From Deltaproteobacteria bacterium (GTDB lineage: Bacteria; Desulfobacterota; Syntrophia; Syntrophales; UBA2210): a stretch of 25,170 bases of DNA. Shown here piece after piece: positions 5,925-13,595 of this stretch (position 1 is its first letter; every line of letters starts with the position of its first letter). Made by a program: the position numbers and the translations under genes. The stretch spans positions 1-25,170 of the forward strand of contig JAFCZZ010000022.1 in the NCBI GenBank assembly GCA_019314085.1. Direction: 5' to 3'. The notes under the pieces are model-generated. The model did not search any database and was not told where the DNA came from. It saw only the letters and a list, made by a program, of their open reading frames with translations.

Positions 5925-6695
5925 TTAGGTAAGATTCTTAAAGGCCGTGTACAGCTTCACAAGCAAAGCATCGAGATTCTTAATGTATCTTAGAGCACCT
6001 CTCCAATAATCCGGGTTACTAATGATACCTCTGCTCACCAGCCAATCAATTACTTGCTCCGGATTAACTTTATCTACGAAATTCACTCCCAGGTATTGGC
6101 ATATTGCTTTTGCTATCACCTTACCTACAAGTTCTTGATTCCCCGCGTTGGTCAGCCAAGCCTCTTCTATAGGGTTGGAAAGAAAAGCCACTTCCACCAG
6201 GGCAGCGGGCATAGCGGTATGGCGTAGCACATAGAAATGTGCTTCCTTCACTCCTCTGTTTTGTAACTCGGTAGCCTCTCCCGCCGTGACGGGAATATCT
6301 GCTTCCTTCACGGCAATAATTTTGCCAGACGGCGTATTGGTGGCAAGGAATAGTTGCATGTTCAGTAGGTTCGCCAGTCGCAGGCCCTCCTTGCTCCCCT
6401 CGTAGTAGTAGACTTCCAGACCGTTGGCCTCCGGGTTCTCGCTTGCGTTAGCGTGGATCGAGACAAAGCACGAGGCACCAGACTTATTTGCTATGTCACA
6501 TCGTTGCTGAAGGCTTACGTCTACATCATTCTTGCGGGTCATTACAACTTCAACGCCTTGCTTACTCAGCCACCCGCTTGCACAGAAAGCAATACTGAGG
6601 TTAACGTGCTTTTCGGTAACGCCCATGGATCCTAAGGCTCCCGGGTCTCGTCAGCGGCCCCCGTGGCCAGGATCAACGCACGCAATCAGGGGCAT
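5925..6695 (-). CDS. N-acetylmuramoyl-L-alanine amidase (Amidase_3, endolysin), interrupted by an in-frame TGA
   Basis: The endolysin cleaves the amide bond between muramic acid and the stem peptide. The strong site AAGGAGG and ATG at 6695 start MPLIACVDPGHGG, which carries the first zinc ligand (His11). Codon 15 is TGA (6651-6653), and the same frame then continues RDPGALGSMGVTEKHVNL with Glu28, SIHANA (His81) and ALVEVAFLSN (Glu168). All family residues are present, but the stop separates His11 from the rest. Restart at ATG 6626 has a poor binding site and gives a 233-aa protein lacking a zinc ligand. The C-terminal segment (VNPEQVIDWLVSRGIISNPDYW and on) resembles a C-terminal module of clostridial phage endolysins. 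Explanations are a nonsense mutation, a sequence error or TGA readthrough (context TGA C). Confidence 0.85.
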
Positions 6696-6718
6696 TTAGA
6701 CCACCTCCTTTTTTCTTT

Positions 6719-6853
6719 TTAGCACCCTTCTGGTTCAGTTGTGTCGCTTGTCCAGTCGAAAACTATTCCCTCCACGTCAGGATCAGCAAAATCCAGATCA
6801 GCGTCAGGGGCATCGCAAAGAGGGCAAACAGGGAAATTACTTCGGTATAACAT
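6719..6853 (-). CDS. 44-aa CPLC protein between holin and amidase
   Basis: A short ATG-started reading frame (MLYRSNFPVCPLCDAPD and on, ending TSDTTEPEGC) begins inside the holin 3' end. It stops just before the amidase ribosome binding site, filling an otherwise empty 120-bp gap. GAGGGG lies about 10 nt before the ATG. It is acidic with one CxxC pair, too few cysteines for a full ribbon. It could be a small phage protein or chance. The fit to the gap and the binding site favour coding, with modest confidence. Confidence 0.45.
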   Translation of the reverse strand: MLYRSNFPVCPLCDAPDADLDFADPDVEGIVFDWTSDTTEPEGC

Positions 6854-7259
6854 TTTCTTTCGTCCCCTCACTTTTTTTCTTGATCTGATCAAGGGCATCT
6901 TTAATCACGCCCGGGATAGGTATATCCATCCTGCTTAAATTTTCCAGTATGGATAAACCCTCATTTGCAATGTAGAAGAATATCGCCAGGTTGCGCAGGA
7001 TTTCCGCGCCAAGCAGAATATCCAGCCAGTACCCAATCGCCACGGGTACAAACAACAGAATCTTCTTCGCAATGCCCCGCAGCCCTACATTTGAATCCAA
7101 CTTCTTTTCGTACCATGCAGCGGTCAAGCCGGCGATATAATCCATTACCACGAATATAACGAGGATTTTTAGCGCCACGTCCCAACCTCCCAGCAAACCG
7201 ACCAGAAGGCCGCCGACAATTGCAACAGCCGCTTTGATTGAAGGTATTAAGTTGTCCAT
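6837..7259 (-). CDS. Phage holin (toxin-secretion/phage-lysis holin family)
   Basis: From ATG 7259 this is a 140-aa membrane protein with a layout typical of the holin_4/Cph1-like family. A hydrophobic segment SIKAAVAIVGGLLVGLLGGW is followed by LKILVIFVVMDYIAGLTAAWY with the conserved D-Y-I-x-G. Then come the basic SNVGLRGIAKKILLFVPVAI segment and a C-terminal NEGLSILENL...P.P. The reading frame is open for 30 more codons upstream, but those cover a terminator-like hairpin, and the GGGGCG site favours this internal ATG. It makes the membrane lesions that let the amidase reach peptidoglycan. It lies directly before the CPLC protein and amidase, as expected for a lysis cassette. Confidence 0.85.
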   Translation of the reverse strand: MDNLIPSIKAAVAIVGGLLVGLLGGWDVALKILVIFVVMDYIAGLTAAWYEKKLDSNVGLRGIAKKILLFVPVAIGYWLDILLGAEILRNLAIFFYIANEGLSILENLSRMDIPIPGVIKDALDQIKKKSEGTKENVIPK

Positions 7260-7280
7260 GTAACCACGCCCCTTTCCGCA

Positions 7281-7307
7281 AAAATTAAAGCCGCCTATTT
7301 CGGCGGC
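7281..7307 (-). terminator. Hairpin plus T-tract before the holin
   Basis: A minus-strand 6-bp GC-only stem (GCCGCC / GGCGGC, 7302-7307 with 7290-7295) and a 6-nt loop are followed by TTTAATTTTT. It is a good intrinsic terminator or attenuator between the tail genes and the lysis genes, and could delay or reduce holin expression. It lies inside the open frame upstream of the chosen holin start, another reason to prefer the later start. Confidence 0.55.
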
Positions 7308-7326
7308 AGTCATCTCTTTTGTTGTG

Positions 7327-7452
7327 TTATCTCGCTGAATGTTCTTCATTACTTGTTACATGATTGTCGAATCTTTCCGCAAACCTATGGACCTGTTCCT
7401 CATGTCTGGTAACTCGGATCTCAAGGAGACATTCAAATTCCCATCTCCTTGA
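7327..7452 (-). other. Possible remnant of a small XhlA-like protein (no start codon)
   Basis: A 42-codon open stretch without ATG, GTG or TTG reads as helical, charged sequence (LLEIRVTRHEEQVHRFAERF and on). It recalls the amphipathic N-terminal half of XhlA-type haemolysin or lysis accessory proteins that precede holins. It has no membrane helix. It may be a decayed gene or chance reading; the location just before a holin makes it worth noting. The alternative TTG frame here gives only 25 codons. Confidence 0.2.
7421..7452. repeat. Perfect 9-bp inverted repeat at the end of the coiled-coil gene
   Basis: TCAAGGAGA (7421-7429) pairs perfectly with TCTCCTTGA (7444-7452) across a 14-nt loop. 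The arm contains an AAGGAG sequence on the minus strand, so the hairpin could hide a ribosome binding site. It has no T-tract, so it is not a typical terminator. Confidence 0.45.
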
Positions 7453-7633
7453 TTAAATTAAGCTCGTTAAGTTGTTGTATTAAGTCATCCTTGCGTTTTT
7501 GCAAATGTGCTATATTGCGTTCGATGTTCTCCAGCTCGCACTTTTTCCGCTTAATGATTTGCTCAACTTCCGCTTCGTGAATTTCTCTTTCTTGAATAAT
7601 GACTATTTTTTCTCCACGCTTCTCAAAATTCAA
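7433..7633 (-). CDS. Small coiled-coil protein downstream of the tail fibre
   Basis: This protein of about 66 aa starts MNFEKRGEKIVIIQEREIHE and continues with an uninterrupted heptad-like helix (VEQIIKRKKCELENIERNIA and on to QLNELNLIKEMG). The TTG at 7633 has GGAGG with good spacing and overlaps the fibre gene end; a TTG at 7639 is too close to that site. Its N-terminal motif (strand, then EIHExxVExII) resembles the N-terminus of the protein at 4183-4524. It lies where many Firmicutes phages have a small XkdX-type gene after the fibre. No function is assigned; a role in fibre trimerisation or as a lysis accessory is possible. Confidence 0.65.
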   Translation of the reverse strand: MNFEKRGEKIVIIQEREIHEAEVEQIIKRKKCELENIERNIAHLQKRKDDLIQQLNELNLIKEMGI

Positions 7634-10600
7634 CGTCAAACACCTCCGGTATCCTCAAGCCAGAATATCCTTTTCTAACAGCAGATAATAACCAGACAAA
7701 GACTGTATTGCTTGTTCCGACATTTCTTTCTTTTACCATAAACCAAGAATCACCTATCTCTGCAACATAAAGACCGACATCGGCGTAGGGAGTAATATGG
7801 ATAAGCCAGGGGGTCAAGTCTGAATTAGGTTCAATACACTCCAGAAAAATGGGATCAAGTTCGACCACACATTCCCCGTTTACTAATTGTGCCTTACCTT
7901 CGTCAATAAACCTAACTTCAGGAGACTCTCGCACACTGAGTAGTCTCACGCCAAAGTTCTCGGTCTTTTGGGCACAATTCTTAGTTCCAGAAGCAACCGT
8001 TAAGCCACCATAAAAGGTGTTTGTTCCCGAACCTGCATCAAAGCGATTGCCTCGTTTGTCTTCTACCCCCCCATAGGGTCCCATTGTGATAGACTCGTCG
8101 GTATCAGAATCGAGAGATATTCCCGAACCATTCTTGCCCCAGAGCCACAATTCACGTGTTGAAGCCCCATTAAGAAGAATCCGTGCTCTCTCAGTTCCTG
8201 CATCGTAAAGACTTATAGATCCCTGATCACCATCAGTAGAAATTTCGATTACTGTTCCGGTTAAACCTACACCACGTAGAATACCACCTGGATCTATTTG
8301 AATGTATTGTTTTGTTGCTTCGGGTGTGCCGGACTTTATTGAAGTTGCATATATCTCCCCATTAGTGACCTTCAACCCATACTTCCCCGCCGCATACTGC
8401 CCCATATGCGTCCGCAGGTTGCCTTGGTCGTCATATATCCTGATCCCGCCTTCGACGGGAGGAGCAACAAGGGTTACTTCGCCGTTCTTGCTCCACAGCC
8501 CAAACCGCCGCACCGTAGGCTTCAGGTGGCCGTCGCAGCTCATGAGGTAGGTGGTGTATTCATCGACCACCAGCGGTAACCCGCTATTATACTCCGCCTG
8601 GTGCTCGGAGAGGATCTGCGCTTTGCTCATCACAGCGAAGTCGGAAATGATGCCGTTGGCTTGCTTTGCTCCTGCCCAACCACTTTGAGCACAACCGACA
8701 CGCATTGTTGCAGGTAAAGTGCCTACAGGCTCGACGTATGACAAATCAGAACCAAGTTGAGATCCGTTACAACAAAGTCGCAAAACGGAACCATTGCTAG
8801 AAAAGGATATTAGATACGAATTGCCCTGTTGTAACGCAGAGCCCGTTTCAATTTTATACTCGTTGCCATTTGATTTGACAAGTCCAATAACCGCGCCACC
8901 CCAACCCAGCCCAAGAAGATAGAAGTTGTTTGCGTCAATATAGCACTCCCAAAGCGTTTTAACGAAATTGTTCACGTTGGTAGGTATTTGAGGCGTATAC
9001 CTCAGCTTCACCGTCCAGTTACCCTTCTGGAACACCCCCGCCGTGGGGGCGGTGAGGACTTCAGCGGCTCTGGAGCCGTCCATTATGCTTGTCGCAAATG
9101 CCTTCTGCTCAAGCTGGACGAACTCAACCTCGATGGGGCGGGTGGAGAAGGTGAATATTCGCAAGTCTACCGAAGAAGGAACGGATTGGCTGTCGAAACC
9201 GTCCTTTTTGAAATTCTGGAAAGCGGTGGTTAGCTGGCTGGAGGAAATATCTAATTCCTGCTCGGCGTTGTCATAATCAGAAGCATGTAGGTCTAAAACT
9301 AGCGTGTCTGCCGTCCCGCTTGCATCTTTATACCTCGCCCTTATCAAGAAGCTATGTTTCGTGTTCTGCGCCAGATTGGTCAGGGTGCATTGACACCCAC
9401 TCACGGTCGTTCCATCAGGGCTTTGTAGAGTTAAAACGCCATCGGCTATTGAAGCACCGGAACCGAAAAACGCCCACCCCGTTGAGCTGTTGAAAAGCGG
9501 GTCGGCCCCAGCGTTGGTCTTGACAAGGTTGGCGTTGGCCTCTTCGCTCATCACGCCCTGCTGGACGTAGTAAACGGTGAAGTCCAGCGCACGAAAAGCT
9601 GTAGCAGAGTGGTTCCGTAACCCCACGCCGCCGCCAGCGAATGTGGTGTCGGTGACGGAAATCACTTTGTCATCTCGCAACGCCAGCAGGTAGTAATTGT
9701 TATTATCCTGATACCTCGCCACAATCCCGCCGTCGTCAGCCTGGTCGCTGTTCACCACAATCTCGCAGTCCTGCAAAAGCAGGTCGTTTTTGATCAAGGT
9801 CGCCTGCGTCCCGCCAGTCCCCGTCAGCACCCCGTCGGAAACCGCCCACGTCGCCGGGGAATCCCCGCCGCTGGTGTACTGCGAGAGTTGGTCGGTGTCG
9901 AACAGGTCTTGCCACACGGGAGCAGGAAGAGGGGCGTATTCGTAGCGCGGCTGGTTAGTGGATACCTGGGAGCCATCCTGCTTGTAGGCTATGCTGTCTC
10001 TTGTGAAATTAGCTGTCTGCTCGCCCAGGGTTTCGTACCAGCCCAAATGTCCCATGAGATCGCCGGAGGCATTGTAAACTTTTACGCCGTCTTCTCGGTA
10101 TTTCGCATAGCCGGTTTCGCTGTCTCCGTAGATGTTTAGCCCGTCAAACGTCAGAGCCGTCCGCCAGGTTTGACCGCCGTCTTTAGTGAAGCGGATGCCT
10201 TCTTTGGAGAGCCGGATCTGCTCGTTGCCGTCGGCGGGATTGACGATATACAGATAATCCCCAGCCCAATAAAAGTTGGTATTTCCGCGGATGGTTATCA
10301 AGTTGGTGAGGATTGATCCCACTTTGAGGAAATCTGCATTTATTGCCCCGTCCATAGTCATCGCTACAGTATATTCCCGCAAGGGGTTATCCAACCCTGT
10401 GCAGTTATCGCTGTATCCCAATCCCCCCATATTCCAACGCCAGATCTTCACTGCCTGCTCAGGGTCGGGGTTGTCCATAATAAGAATCTCGTTTGTCTCG
10501 TTGGGTGCCTTGCGGATGAGAACGTACCCCTCTATAGCGTCCTTAATCAACTGTGTGGACTGGTTGGCGGCCTGGGCGACCTCTTGCGCGTCCCTGGCGA

Positions 10601-11759
10601 TCGCTATGACTGAAGCAACGGTTTTGGCTTGCTGAGGCTGAACCCCACGGAGCAGGCTGCCCTTGCCTGCCGCCCGGATGATGTGCCCGCCCCGGTAGCG
10701 CCAGGTAGAGTGGGTGATGAGGCTCACCACGTCGCCGCCGCTGATCACGCCCGTATCAGGCAGGGTGATCCAGTCCCCCGCCTGCAGGGCCGGATCGCCA
10801 GCGAAGAAGACGTTATAGGGGGTATATTCGGCTTGGGTGATTTGGCTGAGCAAATTACTCAGGATAGTGTTTATTTCAGACGCTTCTTTGCCGGACAGCA
10901 GCGGGTTCTCCTCCAGGGTCATGGTCATGCCGTCCGTACCCTGGGCATAGTCAGTCTCTCCCACCCTCATGGTAACCTTAGTGATCTTTACTGCAAAATC
11001 GGAAACGTCGGTGCTGAACCGCCCAGCCTTGGCAACCGTCTTTACGCTTGTACCCAAGGTGACTGGTACAATTTCGAGTTGTCCCAACCGGTTCATCCTG
11101 GCGAATGCGCCCAATGCCTGGCAGATCCACATCATGAGATCACGGCAGGTGCTGACTTTGCTCGCCGCCGGCAGGGTCAACTCTACTGTACCATTAGCCA
11201 TGCTTTCTATGTCTTCTTGACTAGCAGCGAGTGTTACGCCTACTTTGGTGCAACAGGAACTGATGATCGCGTGGGGGGTTCCTGATGTGAGCACGTCGGT
11301 TAGGTCAACGTCGAAGAGGATCATCCCGTCCAGGGCCTTGAGTCCAATGCTATTGGTCTTCCTATTTATCTCAGTTACATAGTAGTACCCTAGCGGTACG
11401 TATTCATATTGTCCCTCGCCTACATCTATGCCAAATTGGGGAGCAATTCGTGCTCCGTTAAGGGAGTAAGGACTCTCAAGGACTTCAGCTAGCACCTGTG
11501 TTGCGGATAGGTAAGCGAAGTCCGTCCAAATCTCCGTTGGTGCTGTTAGCGTTAGCCCCATTTCGGAAGCATAAACATTGCCAACTTCAATATCTTCTCC
11601 GGACACGCACTGTTCCGTGAAGTACAGGCTTCCTTGTGCTATGACAGCATCGGTCACTTCAATGACGGAGTCGTCTGCGAGCGTAATTGTCCCAGCTATT
11701 CGCACGTTGCGTGTCTCTTGTGCAATTGCAGCCTTGTATGCTTCACTTACAGGATACAT
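7623..11759 (-). CDS. Large tail-tip / receptor-binding fibre protein with LamG-like domains
   Basis: This is the tail-associated protein that ends the tail operon and most likely binds the host surface. ATG 11759 is chosen because GGAGG lies 8 nt upstream; the open frame extends 5 codons further to a GTG. Numbered from that GTG, residues about 1-370 are a baseplate-hub-like strand-rich domain. About 400-600 is phage minor-structural repeat sequence (IWRWNMGGLGYS, GLNIYGDSETGYAKY). One concanavalin/LamG-type fold lies at about 620-740 and a second at about 918-1045. The C-terminus (about 1266-1383, from CAQKTENFGV) is a separate beta-rich module with VVELDP and TPYADVGLYV. No enzymatic motif for sugar cleavage is evident. 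At 1378 aa it is the largest gene here. Confidence 0.85.
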   Translation of the reverse strand: MYPVSEAYKAAIAQETRNVRIAGTITLADDSVIEVTDAVIAQGSLYFTEQCVSGEDIEVGNVYASEMGLTLTAPTEIWTDFAYLSATQVLAEVLESPYSLNGARIAPQFGIDVGEGQYEYVPLGYYYVTEINRKTNSIGLKALDGMILFDVDLTDVLTSGTPHAIISSCCTKVGVTLAASQEDIESMANGTVELTLPAASKVSTCRDLMMWICQALGAFARMNRLGQLEIVPVTLGTSVKTVAKAGRFSTDVSDFAVKITKVTMRVGETDYAQGTDGMTMTLEENPLLSGKEASEINTILSNLLSQITQAEYTPYNVFFAGDPALQAGDWITLPDTGVISGGDVVSLITHSTWRYRGGHIIRAAGKGSLLRGVQPQQAKTVASVIAIARDAQEVAQAANQSTQLIKDAIEGYVLIRKAPNETNEILIMDNPDPEQAVKIWRWNMGGLGYSDNCTGLDNPLREYTVAMTMDGAINADFLKVGSILTNLITIRGNTNFYWAGDYLYIVNPADGNEQIRLSKEGIRFTKDGGQTWRTALTFDGLNIYGDSETGYAKYREDGVKVYNASGDLMGHLGWYETLGEQTANFTRDSIAYKQDGSQVSTNQPRYEYAPLPAPVWQDLFDTDQLSQYTSGGDSPATWAVSDGVLTGTGGTQATLIKNDLLLQDCEIVVNSDQADDGGIVARYQDNNNYYLLALRDDKVISVTDTTFAGGGVGLRNHSATAFRALDFTVYYVQQGVMSEEANANLVKTNAGADPLFNSSTGWAFFGSGASIADGVLTLQSPDGTTVSGCQCTLTNLAQNTKHSFLIRARYKDASGTADTLVLDLHASDYDNAEQELDISSSQLTTAFQNFKKDGFDSQSVPSSVDLRIFTFSTRPIEVEFVQLEQKAFATSIMDGSRAAEVLTAPTAGVFQKGNWTVKLRYTPQIPTNVNNFVKTLWECYIDANNFYLLGLGWGGAVIGLVKSNGNEYKIETGSALQQGNSYLISFSSNGSVLRLCCNGSQLGSDLSYVEPVGTLPATMRVGCAQSGWAGAKQANGIISDFAVMSKAQILSEHQAEYNSGLPLVVDEYTTYLMSCDGHLKPTVRRFGLWSKNGEVTLVAPPVEGGIRIYDDQGNLRTHMGQYAAGKYGLKVTNGEIYATSIKSGTPEATKQYIQIDPGGILRGVGLTGTVIEISTDGDQGSISLYDAGTERARILLNGASTRELWLWGKNGSGISLDSDTDESITMGPYGGVEDKRGNRFDAGSGTNTFYGGLTVASGTKNCAQKTENFGVRLLSVRESPEVRFIDEGKAQLVNGECVVELDPIFLECIEPNSDLTPWLIHITPYADVGLYVAEIGDSWFMVKERNVGTSNTVFVWLLSAVRKGYSGLRIPEVFDVEF

Positions 11760-11788
11760 TGACTTCGCCTCCACTATTGCCGTTCCCG

Positions 11789-11983
11789 TTAGTTGAGAAA
11801 TGGTTCTAAATCCTTGTACGAAAACGAATTGTATTCGACACCATTTTCATTAAAATACTCACGCACTTTATCAACTAGTTCTTGGTTTATTTGCTTTGTT
11901 ATTTGCATCTTACGACCAAATTCATCTATATAAGTTTGACTCAAAGCCCACTTAACGGCATCTTTTGTTTCAACTGGCATCAT
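11789..11983 (-). CDS. Small tail-region protein (64 aa)
   Basis: Starts MMPVETKDAVKWALSQTYID with tandem ATG codons overlapping the previous stop (TAATGATG) behind GGGGGTG. It is predicted helical (QINQELVDKVREYFNENGVE) and soluble. It is not recognised. Its place between the 197-aa tail protein and the fibre suggests a minor tail or assembly factor, but nothing in the sequence proves it. Confidence 0.65.
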   Translation of the reverse strand: MMPVETKDAVKWALSQTYIDEFGRKMQITKQINQELVDKVREYFNENGVEYNSFSYKDLEPFLN

Positions 11984-12576
11984 TAATTAGGCACCCCCAT
12001 CAGGAAAACTGTGCAACTTCCACTTGTTGGAGCAACAGAAGCTCGCAGAAGAATCTGAATATCAACTAAAGGTAATTCTTTCAACCACTCCATTTCGGAA
12101 GTAACAAGGTATGGTGCTGTCATGTCCGCAGGCAAAATAATCCTTCTTTCACTATCACTCCACGCAGTACCGTCCCATACAAAAAAACCTGAACCTTCGA
12201 GTGTCACAATCAATTCCACATCTTGATCGTGCGTATTTTTTGCCCACAACGATATGCGTTTATAACTTGATATATCAAAAACAGTCGAAAAATGTATGTC
12301 TGTATCGGTTATAGCTAGGGCGTCAAAAATCATTACTTTTGTAACATTTCTGCCCGTTAGCTTAGTAGGCACTGCCTCAGCGTCCGGGTTAACCACCTTC
12401 ACATTGCCGGGATTAACCGCCGTCAGCAGAGGGTTGCCGTTTGCATCGTAAAGGAGAACCCGGCTTGCCCCGTTGCGGCCCTCCAGCGGCTCATAAGAAT
12501 CCGAAGACGGATTATAATATTGCGGTATGGGCTTCTGGTTTACGTCTTTTTTAATCGCCACAGTATTGTATGCCAT
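11983..12576 (-). CDS. Minor tail structural protein with C-terminal beta-sandwich (DUF6385-like)
   Basis: The 197-aa protein begins MAYNTVAIKKDVNQKPIPQY and has a proline- and glycine-rich N-terminal part (YYNPSSDSYEPLEGRNGAS, LLYDANGNPLL). A beta-rich C-terminal domain of about 100 residues follows (VFDISSYKRISLWAKNTHDQ, VELIVTLEGSG). This layout is seen in Firmicutes phage tail-region proteins. It probably decorates the baseplate or links the fibre. The family suggestion is from memory of domain style, not a search. Confidence 0.65.
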   Translation of the reverse strand: MAYNTVAIKKDVNQKPIPQYYNPSSDSYEPLEGRNGASRVLLYDANGNPLLTAVNPGNVKVVNPDAEAVPTKLTGRNVTKVMIFDALAITDTDIHFSTVFDISSYKRISLWAKNTHDQDVELIVTLEGSGFFVWDGTAWSDSERRIILPADMTAPYLVTSEMEWLKELPLVDIQILLRASVAPTSGSCTVFLMGVPN

Positions 12577-12591
12577 GCTGCAATCCCCTTC

Positions 12592-12933
12592 CTAGAATTC
12601 AATCAACGCCGCCGACAACTCCCAGAGACTGTTGTCCGGGTCAACGCTGTCATATTTGATCAGCTGGGCATCCCGATTACCGGAATACATATCTCGTGTA
12701 GGTGTGGTGGAGGTAGTGAACTGGGCGGGTGCAATAGCATCCGTTATCGTCTTCAGTTGCGTTTTCGTAACCTTCCATTTCACCTGGATTTTGTATACCC
12801 CAGCCCGGACGCGATCCCGCACCAGAACGCCGGTTTCGGTGCGCCTGGTGTTCTCGCTATCGATGTCCTGAAGGCTGACTCCATATTCGCTCGGTGCTGG
12901 CATATCTACGCCGCCAATACTGATCAGTGCCAT
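12592..12933 (-). CDS. DUF6711 family phage tail protein
   Basis: The 113-aa protein starts MALISIGGVDMPAPSEYGVS and carries the family pattern: ISxxNTRRTETG, then VLVRDRVRAGVYKIQVKWK and a C-terminal strand LWELSAALIEF. DUF6711 proteins are found directly after the tape measure gene in Firmicutes siphophages and look like a distal-tail or tail-tube-end component. It sits 6 nt after the tape measure stop, consistent with that role. Confidence 0.8.
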   Translation of the reverse strand: MALISIGGVDMPAPSEYGVSLQDIDSENTRRTETGVLVRDRVRAGVYKIQVKWKVTKTQLKTITDAIAPAQFTTSTTPTRDMYSGNRDAQLIKYDSVDPDNSLWELSAALIEF

Positions 12934-12938
12934 AGCTA

Positions 12939-13595
12939 CTACCTCCCGTTGCTCCGCAGATTACGGCGTTCCTGCGCCCGGTAAATGTACGCCTCAACCT
13001 GCTCATTGCCGATGTAAACGTAGATGTCGCCCGTGCCCGCCAATTGAGTAGTGCGAAAGGCCGCCGCTATGCGCTCGGCCAGCTTGTCCATCCAGCTGGT
13101 GTCAGACAGGGGCAACAACGCTTCGGGGCCGCGCTCGCCCACGCCGATAACGGCGGGCCGGGTAATTATGCCGCCCTCGCCGTACCAGCGCACGTCTATG
13201 TCGGGCACAGGAAGAGATATCCCTGCTATAGACTTGGAACCGATACTGAAACTGAAATGCGGAGTAGGGATACGCAAGGACTTAATTCCGTCAATTAACC
13301 TGTCAATAATATCCCGCCCCCACCAGTACGCCCGGCTCGGGATGGACTTGATATAACCCCAGGCTTCGTTTAGCCGGCTTTTGATTGTGGACGCTACATT
13401 AGAGCCGTATCTGCTTGCGCTGCTAACTATATTGCCCCATACCTTGTCGATCCTTGCTTTCATGTTGTCCCAGACGTTCAGAATGGAGTTTTTGATCGAA
13501 CCCCATTTGTTACCGGCAGTTACCCGGAAGTTATCCCAGGACGATCTGAGGTAGCTACTTATATTGCTCCATTTTGTAGCTATGTTCTGCCGCAT
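12939..13595 (-). CDS. Tape measure protein, C-terminal part (separated by frameshift)
   Basis: This frame continues the W-rich tape measure repeats (KWSNISSYLRSSWDNFRVTA and similar), then PSRAYWWGRDIIDRLIDGIK and the typical end of phage tape measures: GEGGIITRPAVIGVGERGPE followed by ALLPLSD. It is joined seamlessly to the 752-aa part if one copy of the 22-nt duplication is removed: the total then becomes 951 codons with stop, exactly in frame. An internal ATG at 13595 could restart it but has no convincing binding site. It is therefore better seen as the 3' part of a broken gene than as a gene of its own. Confidence 0.8.
   Translation of the reverse strand: MRQNIATKWSNISSYLRSSWDNFRVTAGNKWGSIKNSILNVWDNMKARIDKVWGNIVSSASRYGSNVASTIKSRLNEAWGYIKSIPSRAYWWGRDIIDRLIDGIKSLRIPTPHFSFSIGSKSIAGISLPVPDIDVRWYGEGGIITRPAVIGVGERGPEALLPLSDTSWMDKLAERIAAAFRTTQLAGTGDIYVYIGNEQVEAYIYRAQERRNLRSNGR

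Noticed and set aside
6651..6653. TGA recoded as tryptophan in this phage (alternative genetic code)
   Set aside because: Other genes here end with TGA at natural positions (for example the 58-aa zinc ribbon at 4511 and the coiled-coil gene at 7433), so TGA is a normal stop.
6620..6653. Selenocysteine at the amidase TGA
   Set aside because: No convincing SECIS-like hairpin directly downstream, and the family has Gly/Arg/Asp near this place, not Cys.
12939..13595. Independent gene for the C-terminal tape measure piece
   Set aside because: Joins exactly to the upstream piece when one 22-bp copy is removed, and has no good start.
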